From positions 176,203 through 240,202 of the forward strand of contig NZ_KZ559475.1 of the NCBI RefSeq assembly GCF_002850745.1: a stretch of DNA of 64,000 nt, read 5' to 3'. Source of the stretch: Nonomuraea indica (lineage in GTDB: Bacteria; Actinomycetota; Actinomycetes; Streptosporangiales; Streptosporangiaceae). Positions 1 to 7,571 of this stretch are shown in pieces. The translations under genes were made by a program, and so were the position numbers. Under the pieces are notes generated by a model. The model was not told where the DNA came from. It saw only the letters and a list, made by a program, of their open reading frames with translations, and searched no databases. Position 1 is the stretch's first letter; the number at the start of each line of letters is the position of its first letter.

Positions 1-78
1 CCGGCGGTGGGGCGCCGGCCGGGCCGTGCAGCGGTGTGGGCGCGGGCCGGGCCGGTGATGGGCGCGGTCGGCGGCGGA

Positions 79-2715
79 TCAGTACCGGCCGCAGTTCGTC
101 CAGGTGCCGCCGCCCTCGTCGCTGAGCATGTACGTGCCCGGGTCCCTGGCGATCGTCCACGTCACCCGCAGCCTGAGCGTCCCGCCGCCCGTCGCGGTGC
201 CCGCCGTGGCGCGGCCGTCGCCCCGGGCGACACCGGTCCAGCGGACGAGGATCGTACCGGTGCGCGTGACGGCGGGGCCGGCGCAGCCGGGGAGCGCGGC
301 CGGCGCCTTCACCCGGAACGTCCGCCCCGACACCACGATGCCGGACGAGCCGCGCGCCGACGTCACGCGGCACGACCCGCCCCTGCAGGCCAGCGCGAAC
401 GTGCCGGTGCGGCGGGAGCCGAGCCGGACCGCGGCCTGGGACAGGGACGCCACCGGAGGCCGGGGGCGGGGGAGAGCCTGCCGGGTGGGCCGGGGCTCCC
501 GGTCCTGTCCCGCCTCGTTGCTGGTCATGGCGCCCGGCTCGGCCCGCTTCCGGGAGGCCGGGCTCATGGTCCCCGCCGGCGCCGGGCGTTCCGTGGCCTC
601 GCGGGCGGGCGCCGGGGTGGGGGTCGCCGGGGCCGGGCTCGCGGCGAGGGAGGGTGCGCCGTCCCTTCCGCGTTCGGCGTCCCTGTCCTGCGCGGTGTCC
701 CTGCCGGGCCCGGTGTCCGTCAGGGGCCCGGCGCCGGTACCGGCGTCGGCGGGCGGGGGGACCGCCACCGCAGGGCCGGGCGACGGGCGGTCCTGCGGGG
801 CGGGGGTCACCGCGGGCCCCGGGGCCGACACCTCGTTCATCACCGGCATGCGCTGGCGGGCGTTGAGCCCCGACCAGGCCAGGCCCGCCACCAGGAGGCC
901 GACGCCGACCAGCAGCCCGACGCGGGCCACGGCCCTGACCGTGAGCACGGTGTCCGGGTCCGCGTCGCCGGGGCGGTTGCGCCAGAACTCCTCGCCGCCG
1001 TGCAGGTCCACGATCTCGCCGAACTCGGCCCGGCGCGCGCTGGGGAACGGGACGCTCCCGGCCGCCGGAAGGCCTCGCGGCGGCTCGGCCGGACGGGTGC
1101 CCAGCGCCCAAGCCGGGGTGTCCGCCTGCCGCGGCACCGGCCGCCGGCCCGGCCCGTTCGCCGCGGGAAGCGCGGAGGGCGGCGCGGGAAGCGCGGAGGG
1201 CGGCGCGGCCCGCTCGGGGCGCGGTGAGACGGCCGGCGCGGGACGTGCCGGGCCGGGAGGGGCGGGACGGGGCCGGGGAACTCGCGCGGCGGGCGAGAGG
1301 GTGGGCCGCTCCCGGGGCGGGGCGACGGCGAGCTCGTCGCCGGGGATCGGGGCGCTGAGGATCAGGCGGTCCTTGGACGGGGTGCGGGGGGTGCCGGCCA
1401 CGTGGCGGTCCGTGGGAAGGGCGGTGGGGAGCCGGCGGCCGGCGGGGGGCGGGGGCACCGCCGGGCGGCGCTGGGCGGGAACGGCGGCGGCGCCCGTCCC
1501 GCCGGTCCATGGTGGGCCATCGTCCGGGTGGTGCTCCCAGGGCGGGCCACCTTCGGCCCGGCGTGAGGGGTCCCGCTCCTGACCGGCCGGGCCGCTGCTG
1601 CTCCGGTCACGAACGGACGCCGCTGGAAGGTTCCGGTATGGCACGCCTCCGCGGTTGCGGCGGACGATGGCCCACTCTGGAGACCGGTCCGGGGACCGGT
1701 CGGCACCCGAAACCGCGCCGGCACCGTCACCGGCTCTCGCGCGGCCGCCCGCGCGAGAGCCCGTGAGGGAGCCGGTGGCGGCGTCCTCGCCGGCGGCCGG
1801 ACCCTGGTCCGGCGGGCCCGGCCGGGCGTGCTTGCTGGTCGGGCGGGGCGCGGCCGGTTCAGGTGTGTGCTCCGGGCCGGCGGCGGCCGCGCCCGCCGCC
1901 GGCCCGGAGCTTTCCCAGGTCCCCGTCGTGGGGCCGGGGACCGGAGACAGCGGCGGGGGGACGGGCTCCCGGTGCAGGCCGTGCGCCTGCGCGGGGAACC
2001 CGTCCGCCCGCCACAGCCCGTCGTCGCCCGGGAGAGGCAGCGCCCAGGCGAGCTGCTCGTGCAGCGTGCCGGGCGCGGGCGCGATGGGCATCTGCCGCAG
2101 AAGCGTGTCCGCCACCATGGTGCGCGGCGCACGCCGGCAGGCGTCACAGTGGGCGATGTGGCGGCTGATCCGCGCGCGGGTACGCCTGCCCGGAGCCGAG
2201 GCCCAGTCCGTCACCCGCGACTCCAGCGCCGGGCACCCGTGGCGGGTCCGGGCGGCGATGACGGCCGCGAACCACTCCTCCAGCCCGTCGGCCGCCTCCA
2301 GCACGACCGTCTCCACCTCGTCCGGCGTGACATCGAAGATCGCCGCGATCTCGCCGTGCGTCAGCCCGTGCCGTACCGACAGGTCGAGCAGCTCGCGGTG
2401 CGGCGCGTCCAGGGCGCGCAGCGCCTCCGGCAGCAGGTCCGACATCCGGCCGGGCCGCGACCACGAGCCGACGCTGGTGGGGGTGGACAGGTAGGTGCGG
2501 TGCGCGCGGGCCAGCGCGTACAGCCAGGGGCGCAGGAGCGAGCTCTGGTCGACTCGGTCGGCTCGGGCGTGCGCCGACAGCAGGGCCCCCGCCACGGCCA
2601 GCTCGGCGTCGCTCGACGAGAGCTCCGTCCGGCAGTAGTCGTAGAGATGGGGACCGTAGCCGTCGCACAGCTCGCGGACGGCCTCGCGAGCGTCCTCCGA
2701 CAGCGTGCGCCACAT
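79..2715 (-). CDS. ECF-like sigma factor fused to zinc anti-sigma motif, membrane helix and extracytoplasmic domain
   Basis: The protein has 878 residues. Residues about 1-160 look like the sigma-70 region 2 and region 4 of an ECF factor, including a helix-turn-helix stretch (LTHGEIAAIFDVTPDEVE). At about 185-193 comes HIAHCDAC, which fits the Hx3Cx2C zinc motif of ZAS anti-sigma domains. A roughly 390-residue Pro/Ala/Arg-rich linker follows, then one membrane helix near 590-612 (VARVGLLVGVGLLVAGLAW), a second Pro-rich stretch, and a C-terminal domain (about 745-878) with four cysteines. The order suggests a membrane-tethered sigma factor carrying its own inhibitor and an outside sensor domain; related fusions are known among actinobacterial ECF groups. 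Function is inferred from architecture. The start is an ATG 74 bases downstream of the hemB-like stop, so it could be read through from that operon. Confidence 0.72.
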   Translation of the reverse strand: MWRTLSEDAREAVRELCDGYGPHLYDYCRTELSSSDAELAVAGALLSAHARADRVDQSSLLRPWLYALARAHRTYLSTPTSVGSWSRPGRMSDLLPEALRALDAPHRELLDLSVRHGLTHGEIAAIFDVTPDEVETVVLEAADGLEEWFAAVIAARTRHGCPALESRVTDWASAPGRRTRARISRHIAHCDACRRAPRTMVADTLLRQMPIAPAPGTLHEQLAWALPLPGDDGLWRADGFPAQAHGLHREPVPPPLSPVPGPTTGTWESSGPAAGAAAAGPEHTPEPAAPRPTSKHARPGPPDQGPAAGEDAATGSLTGSRAGGRARAGDGAGAVSGADRSPDRSPEWAIVRRNRGGVPYRNLPAASVRDRSSSGPAGQERDPSRRAEGGPPWEHHPDDGPPWTGGTGAAAVPAQRRPAVPPPPAGRRLPTALPTDRHVAGTPRTPSKDRLILSAPIPGDELAVAPPRERPTLSPAARVPRPRPAPPGPARPAPAVSPRPERAAPPSALPAPPSALPAANGPGRRPVPRQADTPAWALGTRPAEPPRGLPAAGSVPFPSARRAEFGEIVDLHGGEEFWRNRPGDADPDTVLTVRAVARVGLLVGVGLLVAGLAWSGLNARQRMPVMNEVSAPGPAVTPAPQDRPSPGPAVAVPPPADAGTGAGPLTDTGPGRDTAQDRDAERGRDGAPSLAASPAPATPTPAPAREATERPAPAGTMSPASRKRAEPGAMTSNEAGQDREPRPTRQALPRPRPPVASLSQAAVRLGSRRTGTFALACRGGSCRVTSARGSSGIVVSGRTFRVKAPAALPGCAGPAVTRTGTILVRWTGVARGDGRATAGTATGGGTLRLRVTWTIARDPGTYMLSDEGGGTWTNCGRY

Positions 2716-2789
2716 CCGAGTCGCCTCTCCTCCCGTGGTTTCCGGCGCGCCCGTGCGCGGTGGCCGGGCGCGGTGGTCAGGGGTGGTGC

Positions 2790-3767
2790 TCAGCGGAGCA
2801 GGTGCTCGGCGACCTCCGTCGCCCAGTACGTGACGACGCTGCCCGCCCCCGCCCGGCGGATCGCGGTGAGGCTCTCCAGGATGGCGCGCTCGCGCGCCAG
2901 CCAGCCGTTCGCCACGGCCGCCTCGATCGCCGCGTACTCACCCGACACCTGGTACGCCGCCACCGGGACGTTGACGGCGTCGGCGACCCGGCGCACCACG
3001 TCCAGGTACAGGCCGGCCGGCTTGACCATCACCATGTCCGCCCCCTCCTCCACGTCGAGCAGCACCTCGCGCAGCGACTCGCGCAGGTTCGCGGGGTCCT
3101 GCTGGTGGGTGGAGCGGGTGCCGACCAGCCGCGACTCCACCGCGTCACGGAACGGGCCGTAGAAGGCGGAGTCGTACTTGGCGGCGTAGGCGAGGATCGG
3201 CACGCGCTCGTGCCCGGCGGCGTCGAGGGCGCGGCGGATGGCGCCGACCTGACCGTCCATCATCCCGCTGGGCGCCACCACGTGGGCGCCGGCGGCGGCC
3301 TGCGCCTCGGCGACCCGGGCGTAGGCCTGGAGCGTGGCGTCGTTGTCGACGTCGCCGTCCGGGCCGAGGATGCCGACGTGGCCGTGCCGGGTGTACTCGT
3401 CGAGGTTGATGTCGCCGATCACCACGGTGGCGTCGCCCACCTCGGCGGCGACGTCGGCGATGGCGAGCTGGGTGATGCCGTCGGGGGCCCACGCGCCGCG
3501 TCCGTCGGCGTCCTTGGCCTCCGGGATGCCGAAGATCAGCAGCCCGCCGACGCCGGCCCGCACGGCCGCGGCGGCGGCCTTGCGCACGCTGTCGCGCGTG
3601 TGCTGGACCTGGCCGGGCATGCAGGCGATCGGGCGCGGCTCGTCGATGCCCTCGCGGACGAACAGTGGCTGGATCAGGTCGGCGGGGTGCAGGCGGGTCT
3701 CGGCGACCAGGCCGCGCAGGGCGGAGGTGCGCCGCAGGCGGCGGGGACGTTCTGCGGGAAAACTCAC
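2790..3767 (-). CDS. hemB: Porphobilinogen synthase (5-aminolevulinate dehydratase), atypical metal site
   Basis: The 325-residue protein has normal HemB length. The family condenses two 5-aminolevulinate molecules to porphobilinogen in the cytoplasm. Both active-site lysines are visible: K197 in AAKYDSAFYGPF and K249 in MVKPAGLYLD. The substrate loop YQVSGEYAAI is present. At the metal-binding loop (about 119-131, DINLDEYTRHGHV) the positions usually held by Cys in zinc enzymes are N121, D123 and V131; from memory, actinobacterial housekeeping HemB keeps at least two Cys there. I chose the GTG at 3765-3767 because it lies two bases after the upstream stop and gives the standard N-terminus. 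It is the last gene of a nine-gene operon without hemC or hemD, so it may be a specialised paralogue rather than the haem-pathway enzyme. Confidence 0.9.
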   Translation of the reverse strand: MSFPAERPRRLRRTSALRGLVAETRLHPADLIQPLFVREGIDEPRPIACMPGQVQHTRDSVRKAAAAAVRAGVGGLLIFGIPEAKDADGRGAWAPDGITQLAIADVAAEVGDATVVIGDINLDEYTRHGHVGILGPDGDVDNDATLQAYARVAEAQAAAGAHVVAPSGMMDGQVGAIRRALDAAGHERVPILAYAAKYDSAFYGPFRDAVESRLVGTRSTHQQDPANLRESLREVLLDVEEGADMVMVKPAGLYLDVVRRVADAVNVPVAAYQVSGEYAAIEAAVANGWLARERAILESLTAIRRAGAGSVVTYWATEVAEHLLR

Positions 3768-3769
3768 GG

Positions 3770-4570
3770 CTAGCCTCCGATGACCTTGCCGAGCAGGACG
3801 CGCTCGGCGTGTTCGACGGCGGCGGCGGGGGGACGCCGCAGCCAGTAACCGGCCGTGCTGCGCGCCGTGATGTGCAGCGCGCGCAGCTCGCACAGATGCT
3901 CGGCCGTCTTGATCGCCAGCCCGCCGGGGTCGATGACCGGCAGGCCGTGCAGCTCGTGGACGCGCAGGTGGACGAGGATGACGTTCGGGATGCCCTCGGC
4001 GGGCACCAGCCACTGCGCCCCCGCCTCGGCGGCGCGCAGGGCGGCCTGGGTGTAGGCGTCGAGGAACGGCTCGAAGTCGCCGTCCAGGGCCCGCTCGACG
4101 ACCGCCCGGCCGTCCTCGACGACCTGGTAGGAGGCCAGGTCGGCGCCGGCGGCGCGGATGTTGTCGGTGATCGGCTCCCTCAGGTGGCCGATGAAGCCGA
4201 GCACGCCCAGCCGGTGCCGCTCCATCCGGGCGGCCTGCCAGACGGCGTCGCCGTACCCGACGACGGGGATCGACACGCGGGTGCGGGCCGCCGCCAGGCC
4301 GGGGTCCTGCCCGGCGCCGCTGATCCAGGCGGCGCAGCCGTCCCGCTCGGCCTGCACGGCCGTCCGGGCGAAGTAGTGGCCGAACAGCAGCCCGATCTCC
4401 CCGTAACCGACCAGGTGCTCGGGCAGCGCGGTGCCGTACGTCTCGGGCGGCAGCGTGTGGACCTCCACGGTCGTGCCCGGGCCGGTGACCATGGCCAGGT
4501 GCTCGGCGTACATCTTGTCCAGAAGTGCCGAACGGCCCTCGACGGTGTGCTTCTGGAACCAGATCCGCAT
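3770..4570 (-). CDS. Asp/Glu/hydantoin racemase-superfamily protein lacking both catalytic cysteines
   Basis: The 266-residue length and the two-lobe pattern fit the Asp/Glu/hydantoin racemase superfamily: N-terminal beta strand MRIWFQ, mid-protein IPVVGYGDAV, and LGVLGFIG. In racemases and maleate isomerases a cysteine sits in each half. Here the first site reads ISGAGQDPG (83-91) and the second reads LVPAEGIPN (188-196), so neither has Cys. A proton-transfer racemase mechanism with two thiols is therefore unlikely. It could be a decarboxylase, lyase or non-catalytic partner of the second superfamily member encoded at 5744-6472. The ATG follows the upstream stop by one base and its own stop is two bases before hemB, so it is translationally coupled on both sides. 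Confidence 0.72.
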   Translation of the reverse strand: MRIWFQKHTVEGRSALLDKMYAEHLAMVTGPGTTVEVHTLPPETYGTALPEHLVGYGEIGLLFGHYFARTAVQAERDGCAAWISGAGQDPGLAAARTRVSIPVVGYGDAVWQAARMERHRLGVLGFIGHLREPITDNIRAAGADLASYQVVEDGRAVVERALDGDFEPFLDAYTQAALRAAEAGAQWLVPAEGIPNVILVHLRVHELHGLPVIDPGGLAIKTAEHLCELRALHITARSTAGYWLRRPPAAAVEHAERVLLGKVIGG

Positions 4571-4571
4571 G

Positions 4572-5747
4572 TCAGCGATTCCTTACCGCTTGGGGGAGGG
4601 TGTCGAGCATGGACGCCTGCGCCAGGTAGACGCGGGTGGCCCCCGGGTCACCGGCGATGGCCCGCAGTCCCGCCATCGCCGCGGCCAGGCGGGAGGTGTC
4701 GCGGTCCTGCACGCCGGCCACGCGCGCCTCGCTGCGCGGGATGACCTGGTCGAGCAGGACGGCCCGCCGCCGCGCCGCCCAGGTGTCGAGCGCGCCGGGC
4801 CCCGCCTCGCCGGCCAGCACCTCGGCGAGGGCCCGGCCCAGCTCGACGGCGTCGTGGATGCCGGCGTTCATGTTCAGCCCGCCGGCGGTGGAGGTCAGGT
4901 GCGCGGCGTCGCCGGCGAACAGGACCCGGCCGCACCGGTAGGAGGGCAGCACGCCGCGGGCCAGGCCGTACCGGTCGGCGCCGACGACGCGGACCGGGCG
5001 GCTGACGCCGGGCAGCGCCCGCCGGACGAGCGCGGCGACGCTGGAGGTGGCCAGGGGGTTGCGGGCGTCGCACGGGATGCGCACGACGATCCGCCAGTGG
5101 TCGGGCAGCGCGAGCAGGCTGCACGACTGTCCGACGTCGCGCACGTACGTGAGCGGCGCGAGCCGCGGCAGCAGCTCGTCCAGCGGCGAGTCGGTGAAGA
5201 CCCGCAGCGCCTGGGTCGGGTAGGCGACGCGGTGGAACGGCAGGCCGAGCGAGCTGCGCACCGTGCTGTGCGCGCCGTCGGCGGCGACCACGTACCTGGC
5301 CCTGGCCCAGCTGCGGCCCATCCGGATCCGCACCCCGGTGCCGCCCTCGGCCAGGCCGTCCACCCGCGTCCCGAACCGCACGTCGGCCTCCGGGAAGGCC
5401 TCCAGCGCCGACAGCAGCAGCGGGGTGAGCGCCGACTGCTCGGCGTGCAGCCGGAACGGGTGCCGGGTCAGCCCGTCGAGGCTGCCCATCCCCATCTCGG
5501 CCAGCACGAGCCCGGCCCGGTCGCGCCACTGGACGCGGTCCACCACCCGGCCGCGGGCGATGAGCGGCCCGGCGACACCCAGGTCGTCGAGCAGGTCGAG
5601 CGTGGCCGGGTGGAACGTGGAGGCGCGCGACTGCGAGCCGAGCCCCTCCTCCCGCTCGAACACGGTGACCGGCACGCCGGCCCTGGCCAGCGTGAGCGCC
5701 GCCGTCAGCCCGACGGGCCCGGCACCGACCACGATGACGCCCTTCAT
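4572..5747 (-). CDS. FAD-dependent aromatic-type monooxygenase
   Basis: The 391-residue protein belongs to the group A flavin hydroxylases (p-hydroxybenzoate hydroxylase fold). It has the N-terminal GxGxxG dinucleotide motif (GAGPVG, 8-13) ending in an acidic strand (VFERE), the DG motif (AADGAHS, 155-161) and the GD motif for FAD ribose (FAGDAAHL, 277-284) followed by GGLNMNAGIHDAVEL. These enzymes use NAD(P)H and O2 to hydroxylate electron-rich rings or carry out related oxidations. The substrate is unknown; in this operon a pyrrole, pyridine or enol acid is plausible. The ATG overlaps the preceding stop (ATGA) and the stop lies one base before the next gene, so it is an internal gene of a coupled operon. 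Confidence 0.85.
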   Translation of the reverse strand: MKGVIVVGAGPVGLTAALTLARAGVPVTVFEREEGLGSQSRASTFHPATLDLLDDLGVAGPLIARGRVVDRVQWRDRAGLVLAEMGMGSLDGLTRHPFRLHAEQSALTPLLLSALEAFPEADVRFGTRVDGLAEGGTGVRIRMGRSWARARYVVAADGAHSTVRSSLGLPFHRVAYPTQALRVFTDSPLDELLPRLAPLTYVRDVGQSCSLLALPDHWRIVVRIPCDARNPLATSSVAALVRRALPGVSRPVRVVGADRYGLARGVLPSYRCGRVLFAGDAAHLTSTAGGLNMNAGIHDAVELGRALAEVLAGEAGPGALDTWAARRRAVLLDQVIPRSEARVAGVQDRDTSRLAAAMAGLRAIAGDPGATRVYLAQASMLDTLPQAVRNR

Positions 5748-6472
5748 GTCCGCTGCCCCTGCGCCGCCGGCCGGTACGGAACCCGGCCCAGCCCGATCGG
5801 CATGCCCGTCACCCGGGACAGCGCCCACCACGCGCTGCACAGGTTCGAGGTGAGCAGGACCCGGTCGTTCCCCGCGCCGATCGAGACCAGCGCGGGCAGC
5901 GTCAGCATGCCGGTGCCGCTGATCAGCACCACCGCGTCGTCCGGCAGGGCCGCCTGCTCGACCTGCTCGACCAGCTCGGCCTGGGTGACCTTGTACGGGG
6001 CGAACCGGCCGCGGGCCCGCACCTCGACCACCCGCCCGACGTGCACGCCCGCCGCCTTCCAGAACCGCTCGGCCAGCTCCGTCAGCCACGGCTCGTACGG
6101 CGAGACGAGGATGATCTCCTCGGCGCCCAGATGCTCGATGGCCTCCAGCGTGGCCAGCGTCGCCGTGGCGAACGGCACGCCGAACCTCCTGCTCAGCTCG
6201 TCGCAGGCGAGGCGGTCCTCGTCGGGGCCGAGCAGGTAGCGCGAGCCGCTGCACGCCGAGACGATCGCGTCGAGGCGCAGGCCGCCGAACGAGCAGATCA
6301 TCGCGGGCAGGGCCTCGTTGTAGGCCTCCAGCCGCTCGGCGAGCGTCAGGCCGGGCCGTACCGGGAAGCGGGTGACATGCATGTCGGCGCGGGAGCCCAG
6401 CAGCCGGGCCAGCTCCGGCTCGGCCGCCGGGTTGGCCGGGGGCACGATCACGCCCGCCCTGCCGCGGCTCAT
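5744..6472 (-). CDS. Maleate isomerase/arylmalonate decarboxylase-family protein with a single catalytic Cys
   Basis: The 242-residue protein has the layout of maleate cis-trans isomerase and arylmalonate decarboxylase: N-terminal GVIVPPANPAAEPE, first-site SACSGS with C74, and a second-site strand VVLISGTGMLTL near 181-192. In maleate isomerase the second site is normally SCTN with a catalytic Cys; here that position is G186. From memory, arylmalonate decarboxylase has the reverse, Gly near 74 and Cys near 188. The retained C74 argues for a one-base mechanism such as stereospecific decarboxylation rather than two-base isomerisation, but this is inference. The start ATG overlaps the preceding stop (ATGA), and the stop overlaps the FAD monooxygenase start. 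Confidence 0.8.
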   Translation of the reverse strand: MSRGRAGVIVPPANPAAEPELARLLGSRADMHVTRFPVRPGLTLAERLEAYNEALPAMICSFGGLRLDAIVSACSGSRYLLGPDEDRLACDELSRRFGVPFATATLATLEAIEHLGAEEIILVSPYEPWLTELAERFWKAAGVHVGRVVEVRARGRFAPYKVTQAELVEQVEQAALPDDAVVLISGTGMLTLPALVSIGAGNDRVLLTSNLCSAWWALSRVTGMPIGLGRVPYRPAAQGQRT

Positions 6473-7056
6473 GCGGTCCTCCCCTTCCGCGGCTCCGGCC
6501 GGGCGCGCCGGTCTCCGCCCGGGGCGCCCGGCGCGTCGAGGGCGAACAGGGCGCGCATCGCGTCGGCGTAGCTCTCGCCGAGCGGGGAGCCGGCGTTGCT
6601 GGTGAGCCGTGTGATGGGGCAGGCCAGGAACTCGTCCACCACCCGCTGGATCGCCAGCCGGACCTCGTCGCGCGCCTCCTCGTCCAGGGCGGGCGCCCGG
6701 GAGGCGAGCCGGCCCAGCTCGGCGTCGGCGACGGCGTCCGCCCTGCGCCGCAGCGCGACCACGACCGTGCGCGCCCCGGAGGCCGCCGTGCGCAGCCGCG
6801 ACGCCGCCCGCCAGGCCCCGGCCGGGACCGCCTGGGCGCCCGGCGCGCCGTGCGGGTCCGGGGCCCGGCGGCGCGCCCCGAGCGTCGTCACCGGGGTCCT
6901 CGGCGTCGCGGTGCGGGCCGCCGGGAGGGGGACCGGCACCGTGCCGATCCGCGCCGTTCCGGCGGCGCCGATCGGGACCGGGCGGACCGGGACCGGGGCG
7001 TCGTCCCGGCCGCGGTCGTCCGGCAGGACCGGCGTGGGGGCGAGGGTGGCGGTCAT
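6469..7056 (-). CDS. Stand-alone glutamyl-tRNA reductase C-terminal (dimerisation) domain-like protein
   Basis: This is a 195-residue protein. Residues about 1-95 are low-complexity, rich in Pro, Ala and Arg. Residues about 98-174 resemble the helical C-terminal dimerisation domain of glutamyl-tRNA reductase (HemA): a long helix ending ELGRLASRAPAL, the stretch EVRLAIQRVVDEFLACPITRL, and the closing YADAMRALFALD. The catalytic and NADPH-binding domains of HemA are absent, so it cannot reduce glutamyl-tRNA by itself. It may bind a real GluTR elsewhere in the cell and steer glutamate-1-semialdehyde, or be a remnant scaffold. The ATG overlaps the preceding stop by one base (TGATG); the TTG 15 bases upstream is less likely. 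The link to hemB in the same operon supports a haem-precursor connection. Confidence 0.62.
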   Translation of the reverse strand: MTATLAPTPVLPDDRGRDDAPVPVRPVPIGAAGTARIGTVPVPLPAARTATPRTPVTTLGARRRAPDPHGAPGAQAVPAGAWRAASRLRTAASGARTVVVALRRRADAVADAELGRLASRAPALDEEARDEVRLAIQRVVDEFLACPITRLTSNAGSPLGESYADAMRALFALDAPGAPGGDRRARPEPRKGRTA

Positions 7057-7280
7057 CAGCAACCCGACCAAGCCGCTGCCCAGAAGGCCGCCTCCCGCCG
7101 GGCGGCCTCGTCCTCGGCGGTGGTGTCGTGCCGGGCGCCGTCACGCTCGCCGACGTGGAGCAGCACGCCGGTGCGCTCGGCGCCGAGCAGGTCCACCGCG
7201 GCCCCGATCACGGTGTCGGCGAACTCCCGCCGCTGGTCGGCGGCGACGTCGTCCGGGCAATCGACCTTGATGGTGACCAT
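7056..7280 (-). CDS. 4-oxalocrotonate tautomerase-like small protein without Pro1
   Basis: The 74-residue length and the beginning MVTIKVDCPDD followed by an amphipathic helix (ADQRREFADTVIGAAVDLLG) and a second strand (TGVLLHVGE) match the beta-alpha-beta unit of the 4-oxalocrotonate tautomerase family. In active tautomerases residue 2 of the gene product is Pro, which becomes the catalytic N-terminal Pro1. Here it is Val, so normal tautomerase chemistry is not expected. A strong ribosome binding site (GGAGGAG) lies about five bases before the ATG. It precedes and overlaps the GluTR-domain gene. A structural or ligand-binding role is possible; the assignment rests on length and secondary-structure pattern only. 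Confidence 0.5.
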   Translation of the reverse strand: MVTIKVDCPDDVAADQRREFADTVIGAAVDLLGAERTGVLLHVGERDGARHDTTAEDEAARREAAFWAAAWSGC

Positions 7281-7305
7281 GGTCTCCTCCTGCGATGGGG
7301 GGTTG

Positions 7306-7563
7306 TCAGGACGCGTGCTCGAGCACCTGGTCGATCACGCTGATCGCCTGGTCGGACACCAGCCGGATGTGGTGCAGCCGGTGCACGGTCCGCTCGGGGG
7401 CGGGCTCCCCGGGGCGCTCGCCGGGCTGCGCCCCGGTGAACTCGCGGGCGGCCTCGATCCGGTCGCGGAGGGCGCCGGCAGGGGGAGGCGGCAGGCGCCG
7501 CTCGCCACGCGAGGTGACCTCGTAGGGGTGCGGGTACGGCCTGCGGACATCGTCGGCGATCAT
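7306..7563 (-). CDS. Small hypothetical protein in the hemB-like operon
   Basis: I do not recognise this 85-residue protein. It has a charged N-terminal half with a Pro run (LPPPPAGALRDR) and a His-containing C-terminal helix (RTVHRLHHIRLVSDQAISVIDQVLEHA). There is no signal peptide, membrane segment or cysteine. It starts with ATG eight bases after the stop of the MFS gene and ends about 25 bases before the tautomerase-like gene, so it is an internal gene of the operon. The absence of Cys and of a leader/core layout makes a lanthipeptide-type precursor unlikely. It may be an accessory subunit of one of the neighbouring enzymes. Confidence 0.55.
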   Translation of the reverse strand: MIADDVRRPYPHPYEVTSRGERRLPPPPAGALRDRIEAAREFTGAQPGERPGEPAPERTVHRLHHIRLVSDQAISVIDQVLEHAS

Positions 7564-7571
7564 GACAACTC

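Noticed and set aside
1-78. Possible end of a further gene at the left edge
   Set aside because: No family signal can be seen in 78 bases of low-complexity GC-rich DNA.
2716-2789. Terminator between the hemB-like gene and the sigma-fusion gene
   Set aside because: GC-rich partial stems are present but none is convincing, so readthrough cannot be excluded.
1828-3162. A plus-strand frame of 444 codons over the sigma-fusion and hemB region
   Set aside because: It is antisense to two well-supported genes and crosses their boundary.
2790-7056. Ordinary haem operon hemA-hemC-hemD-hemB
   Set aside because: The HemA part lacks its catalytic domain and three non-haem enzymes take the place of hemC and hemD.
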